Source: Pseudomonadota bacterium
GTDB lineage: Bacteria > Myxococcota_A > Polyangia > GCA-2747355
NCBI GenBank assembly: GCA_016702545.1
Contig: JADJDT010000002.1
Location: 434,001 to 498,000 of the forward strand
Reading direction: 5' to 3'
Length of the DNA: 64,000 nt
In this document: positions 35,938-45,041 of the stretch, piece by piece
How positions within the stretch are numbered: the stretch's first letter is position 1
Layout: every line of letters starts with the position of its first letter
The notes under the pieces: generated by a model
What the model was told of the DNA's origin: nothing
Database searches by the model: none
The model's input: only the letters and a program-made list of their open reading frames with translations
Position numbers and translations under genes: made by a program

Positions 35938-36173
35938 CACCGATCTCGATCCTCCCGCAGCAGCGCCGCGGGGCTCTCGCGCAGGCGGAGCTGCCCGAGC
36001 TGCTCCTGCAACGCCGACAGCCGCTGGCGGTAGGTCTGGCGACGCTGCTCGGCGGCCTTGATCTCGACGAAGGTGCGCAAGGCCTCTTCGACCAGGCCGC
36101 TCTTGGTCCGCGCCCGCGCAAAGCGCTGCGCCTCCCGCACGAGCTCGTCGTTGAGCACGATGTTGGTTCGCAT
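35937..36173 (-). CDS. vapB: VapB-type antitoxin 2
   Basis: 78 residues from ATG 36173. Starts with a ribbon-helix-helix-like MRTNIVLNDELVREAQRFA and the helix KSGLVEEALRTFVEI, followed by a charged helical tail (LSALQEQLGQLRLRESPAAL) that should bind the toxin. A start four codons upstream is possible. The partner toxin overlaps directly downstream. Confidence 0.83.
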   Translation of the reverse strand: MRTNIVLNDELVREAQRFARARTKSGLVEEALRTFVEIKAAEQRRQTYRQRLSALQEQLGQLRLRESPAALLREDRDR

Positions 36174-36291
36174 ACCCCCAAACATACACTACGTGCATCG
36201 AGGGCGTCCTCGACTGCGCGTGGCGCTGGGCGGGCGGCGCCGCCGCGCGTACAATCGGCGCCCGGTGGGGCGCTGAGCAAGGAGCGCGGCG

Positions 36292-37525
36292 ATGAGTGAG
36301 CACGACGAGAGCGGGCAGGAACGCGAGCTGACGCGGCGGCGGCTGCTTGGTCTGGGCACGGCGGCCGGCGCTGCCTGGGCGCTCGGCGGCCTCGGCATCG
36401 GGAAGAACGCGGCCGAGGCGGCCCGCCGGGCCGCGAAAGCGCCGGGCGCCGCGGTGGAGTGTGTGCCACGCCGGGCGCTCGGTCGCACGGGCGAGCAGAT
36501 CCCGATCCTACTGATGGGCGGCGCGATGTTCTTCGAGCCGCACTTCGACCCAAGCTGGCCGAGGCACTGCGCTGGGGCGTGGATTATTTCGACACGGCCG
36601 ATTGCTACGCTGGCGGTAGCAGCAGAGACGGCGATCGGCAACTTCACACGCGCGCGTGCGCGCTCAACTCTGGATCACCAGCAAGAGCGACGAGCACGAG
36701 CCCGAGGGCTTCACGCGCACGCTCGAGCGCAGCCTGCGCCGGCTGCAGACCGATCACGTCGAGATGTACTTCCTGCACATGTTGCAGCGGCCCGAGCTGC
36801 TCAGCTCTGCGCTCAAGGCCACTGTCGAGCGGCTGCGCAAGGCCGGCAAGCTGAAGCACTTCGGTTTCTCCTGCCACCACGGCAACGTCGCTGAGCTGCT
36901 CCAGCACGCGGCCAAGCTCGGCTGGGTCGAGGCCGTGATGTTCCGCTACAACTTCCGCAACTACGGCGACGCCGCGCTGAACCGGGCGATCGACGCCTGC
37001 GTCAAGGCCGGCGTCGGACTGATCGCGATGAAGACGCAGGGCTCGGCGGTGTCCTTCGCGCCGCGCGTCGAGCGCTTCGCGCGCATCGGGCGCTGGACGC
37101 GGGCGCAGGCCGTGCTGAAGGCGGTGTGGGCCGACGAGCGCATCAGCGCCGCCGTCTCGCACATGGACACCTTCGAGAAGCTGCGCGAGAACGTCGCCGC
37201 CGCGCTCGACCGCAGCAAGCTGGGCGCAGCCGAGCAGGCCGAGCTCGAGCGCTATGCCACCGCCACGCGCGGCTTGGCCTGCGACGGCTGCGACCAGCAC
37301 TGCGGCGCCGCCCTCGCCGCGCCGCAGGCCATCAGCGACACCCTGCGCGCGCTGATGTACCACGACGTCTACGGCGAGCCCGCGCGCGCCCGCGCCCTCT
37401 TTGCGCGCTCACCCCCCCTCGCCCCACAGCTCAGCGGCCCCGAGCTCGCAGCCGCCGCCGCCCACTGCCCCCACGGCCTCGACCTGCCCGCCCTGCTCAC
37501 CCGCGCGGCGCGGGTCCTGGCGTGA
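36292..37525 (+). pseudogene. Tat-exported aldo/keto reductase with C-terminal Cys motif, three frameshifts
   Basis: The N-terminus has a twin-arginine signal (RRRLLGLGTAAGAAWALGG). The reductase then continues through three frames: PRRALGRTGEQIPILLMGG in the first, KLAEALRWGVDYFDTADCYA after a missing C at ~36549, ETAIGNF after an extra base at ~36624, and AQLWITSKSDE onward after ~36650 to the stop at 37525. The rest is a clean AKR C-terminal half (LHMLQRPEL, KLKHFGFSCHHGNVAE, GVGLIAMKTQGS) ending with CDGCDQHC, a possible Fe-S site found in this AKR subgroup. The shifts lie in short repeats, so the gene may be intact in the organism. Confidence 0.75.
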
Positions 37526-37709
37526 CGTGCCGCGCCGCGGCCCGCCTCGAGTCGCGCCCTGGCCCCGCTGCGCCGACGGGAGCCGCCTGGAACCGATTTT
37601 GCACCGGCCGAGCATCCGAGCCATGGGGGTGGGCTGTCGGCTCGGGCCAACGGCGACCTTCGCCGCCGGCCGGGACGGGGCGGCGCGCCGCCCGGAAGGG
37701 ACGTGGAAC

Positions 37710-38921
37710 ATGGTTGGTCCAAGAGGTCCTTTGGCGGGCCGCCTCGGTTCGGCGGCGGCGGTAGCCTCGCTGCTCGTGGGGCTGCTCATCGGGTTCACAT
37801 CCGGCATCGCCGGGGCGAGCGAGCTGGCGTCAGTCAACGCGCCGGTGCTCAACGGATGGCGAGCGCGTTTCGACCAATACCGAGCCAACCGCAGCCTGGC
37901 CCAGAGGGCGATCGCGCTCGCCACGACATGGCGCGCATCGGGCGCTCCAGCCATCGAGAAGGCCCACGAAGCCCGACTGCATGCGTTGAAGATGCAGAAG
38001 TGGGGCCTGGCCGCACCGGCGACCGCGTCGGCTCTGAGCATCGCGTCGCATGCCCTGCTGCCGGGCGTCTACTGGTTCTGGCAGGCGATCTGGACCTCCG
38101 CCCTGCGCGCGGGGCTCTGGGGAGCTCTCGGCGCCTCGGCCCTCGCCGGCGGTGGCATGGTGACGGATTGGTTGAGGGTCAAATCCCTCACGGGGCTAGA
38201 AACGACCTCGTCCGGGAATGGGTCGCCGGCAGGTCAACCAGATCGACGAACCGAGGCCTTCGCTTGGGTCGCGAAGCTCGAAGCTCTCGTGGCTCGTCTG
38301 GGCAAGGCGCAAGGCTCGAGTTCCCGGAAGGACGGCCAGACTAGCGGGGAGGCTCCCAAGCTCACCTGGCTGCTCTCCAAGGACTTTCGCGCGGGCCGCC
38401 GTGCTGCGCGGGAGCTCGCGGCGCAGGTCCCGCCCGAGCTCCAAGGCGATGCTAAGGCGGAGTGGCACGCCAACAACGGGGCGCGCTTGGGCGGCCGTGC
38501 GATCGGCTACGGGCTCTTCGGCCTCGCCGGGCTCGATCTTGCCACGATCGCCTTCGTGCTGGTGGCCCCGATCCACTGGTATGTCGGCTTCGCCATCACC
38601 AAGTCGGCCGTCATCGGCGGCGCTCTCCTCGCCATGGCCACGAGCGCCGGGCGGGCCCAACGTGAGATCGAGGCTGCGGCAACCCTGGAGGCCGCGTGGC
38701 AGTCAGGTGACGGGTCACCGCCGGCCTGGGAGCAACTCGAAGAGAGCGAGAAGGCCGCGCTGAAAGCCTGGGCCAAGACGCGCCTGAAGCCCCCCGCCGA
38801 AGGCAGCACGCTGCTCGAGAAGCTCAGCGGTCGCTACGCCAAGCTCGTCACCAAGACGCCCGAAGATGCTGCCCAGCTCCAGGGCCTGATGCGGACGCTC
38901 ACGCGGGGCGCCGAGCCGTGA
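37710..38921 (+). CDS. Exported protein with two transmembrane hairpins (hairpin protein 1)
   Basis: 403 residues from ATG 37710. Signal peptide 1-36 (ending AGA). A helical region, then a first hydrophobic pair at ~105-155 (LPGVYWFWQAIWTSALRAGL), a polar Ser/Gly linker, a charged helical section, then a second pair at ~275-320 (IGYGLFGLAGLDLATIAFVL, then ITKSAVIGGALLAMATS) and a helical tail. No recognised domain. Four other nearby genes share the plan signal peptide, basic helical segment, TM hairpin. It could be a pore-former, an envelope-remodelling factor or a toxin; nothing decides. Codon use matches the genome. Confidence 0.65.
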   Translation: MVGPRGPLAGRLGSAAAVASLLVGLLIGFTSGIAGASELASVNAPVLNGWRARFDQYRANRSLAQRAIALATTWRASGAPAIEKAHEARLHALKMQKWGLAAPATASALSIASHALLPGVYWFWQAIWTSALRAGLWGALGASALAGGGMVTDWLRVKSLTGLETTSSGNGSPAGQPDRRTEAFAWVAKLEALVARLGKAQGSSSRKDGQTSGEAPKLTWLLSKDFRAGRRAARELAAQVPPELQGDAKAEWHANNGARLGGRAIGYGLFGLAGLDLATIAFVLVAPIHWYVGFAITKSAVIGGALLAMATSAGRAQREIEAAATLEAAWQSGDGSPPAWEQLEESEKAALKAWAKTRLKPPAEGSTLLEKLSGRYAKLVTKTPEDAAQLQGLMRTLTRGAEP

Positions 38922-39414
38922 TCGCGAGCCATCGCCCCGACCTTCCCAGCACCACCCGAGCTCGCCCTCACCCCGTGGCCAACGGGCACACCTGCCACTC
39001 TAGAACCGACCACTGCGTTGGCCACCCGGGATCCAACTGGGCTCCGATTCTCGGTGCCCGCACGCGCCGCCGCCGCGCCTGTAGGACACAGACATACCCC
39101 GCCATTTCGGATGTTTAGCCAATCGTTGACTTCGGGCACGGCACGTGCTTCATTGCGTTCTTAGCAAGCGGGCGTACAATACTGTCGGTTAACATGCGAT
39201 TATGTAAGACACGGGATACATTGGGGTATCCTGGCGACATTCCGGGCCGGATCCGGAGGCGGCGGCACTCCGGCTCCAAGCCCACGGAGAATGCACTTGA
39301 GTTCACACCTTCTGGATCCGGTTTCCGACACGCTTCATGGCCTTCTACCGCCCGCTCTGTGCTCCGAACGTAACCTTTGCGAAGCCATAGGACCTGACCC
39401 CGCCGCCAGGGCTG
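38922..39414 (+). other. ~490-bp intergenic region, partly AT-rich
   Basis: Between hairpin proteins 1 and 2. The stretch 39105-39240 is clearly lower in GC than the rest of the window and contains a promoter-like pair at 39153-39180. Frames here on either strand (for example on the minus strand to 39846) look like shadows. No RNA gene was recognised. Confidence 0.5.
39153..39180 (+). promoter_or_regulatory. Sigma-70-like promoter candidate before hairpin protein 2
   Basis: TTGCGT (39153-39158), 16-base spacer, TACAAT (39175-39180), in an AT-rich island. One of the better promoter matches in the window. Confidence 0.45.
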
Positions 39415-41905
39415 ATGCCCCATCTCGTCGAGGCCTCGGAGTGGCGAGCCGCGCTCCGCTCCGCGATCCGCGCGGCGCGCGCTGCTCCTGCTCGTCTCGG
39501 CAGGGGCCCCCATCCGGCCTGGGCGGTCCGCCCGGGAAAAACCACGGAAAAGGAGCTGTCCGAGAGCGGCGGCGGTGGCGGAGGAGCGGGCGGCGGGAAC
39601 GAGGACGCCACGAAGGCGACGGTGGCGCCCGAAGCGACGACTGCCCCGACTGCGGCGGCATCCTCCCAGGCGCATGCCTGGGAGGTATTTTTTGAGACCA
39701 TGAGTCTTGGAGACAGCGCATCGGATGGCAGGCCTCCCGTTTATCAGGACAAGGTTCTTGGACTTCCTGCCGTAGTTCACGTCAATGGAGCAACCGACGC
39801 TCAGCTTCGCGCAATCCTTGCTTCCGAACCGAGCGAGGGCGACCATGCGGCACCCTGCTCGATCGACCCGTGTCCCACGTGAAGGTAGCCGTGGACGGTG
39901 CGATGACCGACGCCCAGTGGGCGTCGGTGAAAGCGGGCGTCGAGCGGCTCTTTGCGCCGGCGGATGGCGCCGTCAGGAAGAGCATCGCCGATGATCGAAC
40001 GCGTGCCGGTGAAGGTCGAGGCATTGTTCGACACGCAATTGCCGGGGCGATCGAGAGCGTGGAGAAGGAGCCCGAAAACGCGCGTGAGCGGGCGCTTGCG
40101 CTTGTGGCGACCCGTGGCGAGCGGTCCTACGCCGCCGCCCGCGCGATGCCTGGCAAGCTGGCCGCCATTCCGGGGCACGTCCTGGAGGCCGCGAGGGTGC
40201 CGGGCAGGCGATCATGCATCCGAAGGCCTGGTGGGTGGACAAATCGTCCGGAGGGGCGCAGCGTCGCAATCAGGCCTTCGGTGGGGTGTGGGGCTTTGGC
40301 TGGACGCTCGTCGATGTGGGGCTCTGGCTGGGGGTGGTCGGTGGCGGGCCGGGCGTGATCGCCTTCGCGCTCTCGATGGGCCTCAATCACGTCTGGAGCG
40401 TGTGGCCCAATGAGTTGAATGATGCCTTCGCCTACGGCGGATGGACGCGGGTCTCTTCGGCACCAAGGGTGGTACGCGCGCCTACGAGGCCAACGACCTG
40501 TTGATGATGCACTTCGGCCTCGGTCCGGCCTTTAAGGGGGACGAAGCGGCGGCAAAGAACGCGATTGCCGCGAAGCTGGGCATGACGGCGGCCGAGCTCG
40601 GCGATGTCTTTTCAATAAGCTGGCGGCCAGTTGAGAACTCTAACCCGGGAGCTGCGGCAGCACGCAGCGCCGCGCGGGCAACCATGGAGAAGCAAAGCCG
40701 CGAGCACCGGGAGGCGCTCGCCGAGGTGCTGGCGGCGGGCGATGGAAAGTGGGGGGCGATCCAGGGCGCCCGGTCTGTTGTGACGGATGAAGATAAAAGT
40801 GGGCCGCTTGGGGCGGGCAGCGGCCGCCTTCAGTGGTGTCGAAGATCAGGCGAACAAGCTCGGTCGGGCCGTGGCCTCCGGGACGGATGCCAGCAAGGGG
40901 AATCCGTGGCAGCGCATCGGTAGCTGGATCGAGGAAGCGCGCTGCGGAAGGGACAGATTGCTCACCTGATCAACGGCTCGGCGTGGATGTTGGTCTTCCT
41001 CGAGCTATCCTACCGGCGGCTGGAGCTCCTTTGGTGCCCTCTCCCTGCCGGCCCTCGCGATCGTGGCGACGGCGGTTCCCGCGAGCCTGATCTGCTCCTC
41101 GGGCTTCTGGGGCTCCCAGGTGATGAATCGCCAGCACCTGTTGACCTCGGGGGGCCGCTGGGTCTTCAGCCTGATCGGCGACACCTTCTTCCGCATCAAC
41201 TCGAAGATCGCCCAGACGGGGAGCCTTTGGCTGTGGGCCGCCGCCATCGCCACCGAGTTCGGTTGGGCCGGTTATCGTTATGTCACGGGTCTGGTTGGGC
41301 AGCGCGAGGGACCACCTCACGGTGTCGGCCAGCTCTTGAAGGGCGTCGGGCGCGTGTTGAAGACGGAGTTCACGGCCGACGAGAGGCCCATCGGGGAAAA
41401 CGCCAGTGGCGTCGTGACGTTGGTACACCCGAGCGCCGTCACCGCACCGGACGAGCTTGTGACGAACCAGTTAGGTCAACTCGATCTGAGACGAGAGCAG
41501 CGCCCGAGCGCCGTCACTGCAACCGGCGAGAAGCCTGTGGCCATCATTGCCCTCGCGGATAGAGACCAAGCGTTCAAGAGGGCTGTCGCGGACCAGCTCA
41601 GTCGCGAGCTCCGGGAGAATGCGCTCTACAACCTCGGCATCGAGGGGGTGGCCGGCGGCGGGACGCCGGGGCGGCTCTCGGCTGGTCCGCAGAAGGCCGT
41701 GGACTTGGTCGCGCAGCTGGAGAAGGGGCTCAGCCCGGAGGAGCAGAGCGTGCGGGATGCCTGGCGCCGTGAGCTGACGCCGAAGGGAAACCAGCCGACT
41801 TGGCGCGCGAGCGCTCGCGACCGGTTTAGAAAAGCAATGACTTGGGTGACGAGCCGTCGCCCGGCCGGCATCGCTCCTGCCATGGCGACTGCCACCGCCC
41901 ATTGA
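39415..41905 (+). pseudogene. Exported multi-TM protein (hairpin protein 2), broken by at least six frameshifts
   Basis: Pieces in successive frames read as one protein of ~830 residues. A probable signal/hydrophobic segment and Gly-rich linker near 39480-39600; VVHVNGATDAQLRAILASE, then VSHVKVAVDGAMTDAQW after ~39853; AIMHPKAWWVDKSSGG after ~40200; MDAGLFGTKGGTRAYEAND after ~40438; VGRLGRAAAAFSGVEDQ after ~40796; IAHLINGSAWM after ~40940; then from ~41015 an intact end with TM segments (LSLPALAIVATAVPASLIC) to 41905. Several shifts fall in runs (for example AAAA at ~40796). Its density of indels is far higher than elsewhere, so real decay is possible. Family unknown. Confidence 0.55.
39662..39694 (+). 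terminator. Intrinsic-terminator-like hairpin inside hairpin protein 2
   Basis: CCTCCCAGGC (39662-39671) pairs perfectly with GCCTGGGAGG (39676-39685) around GCAT and is followed by TATTTTTTG, a textbook rho-independent terminator on the plus strand. It lies within the apparent reading frame, so it is either an intragenic terminator/attenuator or a sign that a different transcript ends here. Confidence 0.6.
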
Positions 41906-42259
41906 GCGGCGTTCGCAGCGTGCCGGCTTATTCTCGCAGGGTGCCACCAAGAGCGGCATGCGTCTGGGCGCCCGCTGCCGTCGCCCATTCTGCCGGAGCC
42001 GATGCGTTCGTCGCGCGTGTGTGTGGCCCGGTCTGACCATAAGCGCCGGTCTGATCGTCGCGCCGCGGGCTGCCGCGCGTGCGCGCGCGTCTCGCTCTCG
42101 CGAATTGCAATGTGCTCGCCCGACCAGCGCTCATTCGGCGTTTGACACGCTCGGTCGCGCGTCGCTATCGTCCCGCTGGCAGCTTTTCGGCCCGGTGCAC
42201 GCGCGCATTCCTCGCGCGTCGCCGGCGGCTGACGACCTCGCTGCACGAGGAGGACCGCC
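41906..42259 (+). other. Leader region of the pspA operon
   Basis: 354 bp with no convincing gene. It contains the promoter candidate at 42142-42171 and a strong GAGGAGG (42247-42253) before the GTG start of pspA. Confidence 0.5.
42142..42171 (+). promoter_or_regulatory. Promoter candidate of the pspA operon
   Basis: Consensus TTGACA (42142-42147) and TATCGT (42166-42171) with an 18-base spacer, about 90 bases upstream of the pspA GTG. No sigma-54 GG-N10-GC site was noticed, in contrast to the enterobacterial psp operon. Confidence 0.5.
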
Positions 42260-42958
42260 GTGGCCAGTGGCATCGTCGCTCGTCTCTACAACCTGTGGCG
42301 GGGTTTTCTCAGCCTGTGGGTTTCGGACCTCGAGAAGGGGCATCCGGAGATCGCCTACGAGAACGCGATCAACGCGATGGTGGAGAAGTTCGCGGCGCTG
42401 AAGAAGGCGACGGCGGGGATCATTCGGCGGCGCGATGACCTGACGGCCCGGCTGGAGAGCGCGCGGAGCGAGCTGAAGCAGGTGGAGGCCGATCTCAACG
42501 CCGCGCTGGGCACCGACCAGAAGGACCTCGGTCTGGTTTTGATCCAAAAGAAGCAGGCGCTGGTCGAGCAGATCGCGGAGCTGGAGGCCGAGCTGAGCCA
42601 GGCGGTCGGCGACGCCGACGGCGCGAAAGCCAGCTTGCTGCAGGTGCAGAGCGAGATCGGCAAGCTCAAGGCCGAGAAGGACCGGATGCTCGGCAAGCTG
42701 GCCAGCGCGCAGGCGCGGCTGCGTATCCAGGAGCAGCTCGACGGGCTCTCGGTCGATGCGGAGGTCAAGGCGCTCGAGGGCGTGCGCGACCACATCAAGA
42801 CGGCCGTCGCCGAGGCCAATCTCGGGCAGGAGCTGGGGTCGACCGATCTCGACACGCGCCTGGCCAAACTGCGGCAGTCGGCCGGCAGCGTGACCGCCAG
42901 CGACGAGTGGGAGAAGCTGAAGGCGGCGCGGGCCCAGGGCGCCCAGCGCACCTTATAG
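42260..42958 (+). CDS. pspA: PspA/IM30-family membrane-associated protein
   Basis: 232 residues from GTG 42260. The N-terminal amphipathic helix region (IVARLYNLWRGFLSLWVSDL) and PEIAYENAINAMVEKFAALK match PspA/IM30, followed by a continuous coiled coil (residues ~40-190) with heptads such as LTARLESARSELKQVEADL. Family members form ESCRT-III-like polymers that stabilise stressed membranes. It heads a six-gene unit with an OmpA-tethered binding protein, ABC subunits and an AAA+ ATPase. Repeat A2 begins in its stop codon and separates it by ~400 bp from the next gene. Confidence 0.85.
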   Translation: MASGIVARLYNLWRGFLSLWVSDLEKGHPEIAYENAINAMVEKFAALKKATAGIIRRRDDLTARLESARSELKQVEADLNAALGTDQKDLGLVLIQKKQALVEQIAELEAELSQAVGDADGAKASLLQVQSEIGKLKAEKDRMLGKLASAQARLRIQEQLDGLSVDAEVKALEGVRDHIKTAVAEANLGQELGSTDLDTRLAKLRQSAGSVTASDEWEKLKAARAQGAQRTL

Positions 42959-43312
42959 GAGACCGCTGGGAAATTGCTGCGCCGCCCGATCGCGGCGTTA
43001 GGAGGCCGGTCGAAACAAATGCGCCACCAAGCAGCGCCGAGACGCCCGCGCGGCAAGGCGCGACGAGGGCGCACACCCGGCGGTATGCAACCGAGGAGCA
43101 ACGCAGCCACGCGGGATGGATCGGCGCTGCAACTGGCGCATTTATTTCGACCGGCCGACTTAGGGGTGCACTCCGGTGCTCAGGTACCGGACCGTACGTT
43201 CCGCTCCGGGGAACCCGTCGCCTGCGGCTCGGCGGGCGGCGCCTGGCTGGTGCCAGGCTGGCAGCGCTGCGCCTTGCGCTCGGACGGCTCGCGACATTTC
43301 CCAACGGTCTCC
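42957..43312. repeat. Palindromic repeat family A, copy 2, interrupted by a family C element
   Basis: Ends AGGAGACCGCTGGGAAAT and complement near 43295-43312 (one mismatch in the outer 17 bases). The inner GCTCCGG-type modules match copies 1 and 3. Between 43004 and 43156 a family C element is inserted, after GCGTTAGGA; the bases TTAGG occur on both sides and may be a short target duplication. Confidence 0.8.
43004..43156. repeat. Palindromic repeat family C, copy 2
   Basis: 153 bp with 22-base inverted termini at 43004-43025 and 43135-43156 (one mismatch; start GGCCGGTCGAAACAAATG). Shares AGGCGCGACGAGGGCGC (43056-43072) and AACCGAGGAGCAACG (43089-43103) with copy 1, but the terminal arms are different in sequence, so the core is conserved while the arms vary. 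Confidence 0.8.
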
Positions 43313-43353
43313 GAGGAGCCTGTCGGAGAGCTGCTGCGAGAAGGAAGACACCG

Positions 43354-45006
43354 ATGAAGCTCACACCTTTTGCAAAGTTCTTCGTCACCCTCGTCGTGCT
43401 GGCCGTCCTCGGCTACGTCGCCTATGTGCGCTTCAGCGGGCGCGTGCGCGACTGGGCGACCGAGGGGTGCAGCCGCGAGGCGCCGGCGGCGGGTAGCGCG
43501 ACGCGGGCGGCCGATCCGGTGTCGAAGGGCGACTTCGAGGCGCTGGGTCGCGCGCCGGCCGATCCGGCGCGTAATGCTACGGCGGCCGGGGTGACGGTGG
43601 CGACCGTCGGCGGCGGGCGGCTGGCGCGGCCGCTGGTCGTCGGCATCAACACCTGGGCCGGGCACGCGCCGGGCATCGTCTTCAACCGCGGGCTCGAGCC
43701 GAGCGAGCGCTCGCTCTACAGCAAGCAGCTCGGGCTGGCGGTGAAGCTCGTGCTGCTCGAGGACCCCGCGGCCAAGCTCGCGGCGTTCAAGAAGGGCGAC
43801 GTCGACATCATGTGGGACACGGTCGACAATTGGGCGCGTGAGGCCTCGCTGCTGAGCGAGAGCGGCGTGGCGGCCAAGTCGATCATCCTTCAAGACTGGA
43901 GCCGCGGCGGCGACGGCATCGTGGCGCTGTCGTCGATCACGTCGGTCGAGGCGCTCCGTGGCAAGACGATCGCCTGCACGCAGTTCACCCCCTCGCACTT
44001 CCTGCTGCTCTTCCTGCTGAGCCAGTCGGGCCTCAGCAGTGAGGAGCGCGCCGCGATCGAAAAGGGCCTCGTCTTCACGCAGGACGCGCCGGCGGCGGCA
44101 GCGATGTTCAAGGCCAAGCGCGTCGAGGCGGCGGTGACCTGGGAGCCGGATCTCTCGGGCGCGGTGGCGGCGCGGGCGGGCGAGGCCCACGTGCTGATCT
44201 CGACCGCGGCGGCGACGCACGTCATCGCCGATACGCTGGTGGCGCGGCAGGAGCTGATCGACCAGGCGCCGACCAGCCTGCAGGCCTTCGTCCAGGGCTG
44301 GCTGCAGGGCATCGAGCTCTTGCGTGAGGACCCGACGGCGAGCCAGCTAATCGTCGGCGAGGCGCTCAAGCTCGACGCCGAGACGGTCAGCGGGATGCTC
44401 TCGGGCCTCAAGCTGACGCCCTATGCCGACAACGCGGCCTTTTACGGGCTGAGTGGCGGACGTTCGCACTTCGCCACGCTCTTCGACACGGCGTTCATCA
44501 TCTGGCGCAAGAAGGGGCTGGTCACGCGACCGGTGGATGCCAAGGACTGGGTCGATACCCGCTTCCTGCAGAGCCTGGCGCCGCGCTACGCCGGCCAGCA
44601 GGTGGTGGAGCCCAAGCTCGCGGCGAAGGCGCCGTCGATCAAGGACCGGGCGATCATCAACAAGACGATCCAGATTCACTTCACGCCCGGTTCCGACACG
44701 ATCATGGAGGGTAGCCACTTCGTGCTCGACGCGCTCGGTGAGACGATGGTCGCCTTCGGCAACACCTACCTGCGGGTCGAGGGCAACACCGACGCGACGG
44801 GCAGCGCGGCGGTCAACCTCACGCTCTCGCAGCGGCGGGCCGTGGCGGTGCGTGACTACCTGCTACGCGAGTTCCCCTCGCTGCAGGCCGCGCGCTTTCA
44901 GACGATCGGTCACGGCGAGCAGCAGCCGGTCGCCAGCAACGAGACCGAGGCCGGGCGCCAGCTCAACCGTCGCACGGACATCAAGGTCATCCTGGCGGCG
45001 CCCTGA
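43354..45006 (+). CDS. ABC solute-binding protein fused to an OmpA peptidoglycan-binding domain
   Basis: 550 residues, AAGGA before ATG 43354. One N-terminal membrane helix (8-26, KFFVTLVVLAVLGYVAYVRF) acts as an anchor. Residues ~75-390 form a NitT/TauT-type periplasmic binding domain (VVGINTWAGHAPGIVFNRG, FKKGDVDIMWDTVDNWAREA, TVAC-like GKTIACTQFTPSHF, AAVTWEPDLSGAV). Residues ~435-548 are an OmpA-like domain (IHFTPGSDTIMEGS, VEGNTDATGSAAVNLTLSQR, GRQLNRRTDIKV) with the Asp/Arg that bind peptidoglycan. The fusion should hold the binding protein between inner membrane and wall. Ligand unknown. Confidence 0.9.
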   Translation: MKLTPFAKFFVTLVVLAVLGYVAYVRFSGRVRDWATEGCSREAPAAGSATRAADPVSKGDFEALGRAPADPARNATAAGVTVATVGGGRLARPLVVGINTWAGHAPGIVFNRGLEPSERSLYSKQLGLAVKLVLLEDPAAKLAAFKKGDVDIMWDTVDNWAREASLLSESGVAAKSIILQDWSRGGDGIVALSSITSVEALRGKTIACTQFTPSHFLLLFLLSQSGLSSEERAAIEKGLVFTQDAPAAAAMFKAKRVEAAVTWEPDLSGAVAARAGEAHVLISTAAATHVIADTLVARQELIDQAPTSLQAFVQGWLQGIELLREDPTASQLIVGEALKLDAETVSGMLSGLKLTPYADNAAFYGLSGGRSHFATLFDTAFIIWRKKGLVTRPVDAKDWVDTRFLQSLAPRYAGQQVVEPKLAAKAPSIKDRAIINKTIQIHFTPGSDTIMEGSHFVLDALGETMVAFGNTYLRVEGNTDATGSAAVNLTLSQRRAVAVRDYLLREFPSLQAARFQTIGHGEQQPVASNETEAGRQLNRRTDIKVILAAP

Positions 45007-45041
45007 GCGCGCCGCGCGCGTAGCGAGCCACTGCCCCAGCG

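Noticed and set aside
39115..39846. 243-residue minus-strand ORF
   Set aside because: Crosses an AT-rich promoter region and a terminator hairpin; no domain, and the plus-strand frame has better coding character.
42907..43353. N-terminal extension of the OmpA-fused binding protein through repeat A2
   Set aside because: It would translate a palindromic repeat; a good AAGGA and membrane helix begin at 43354.
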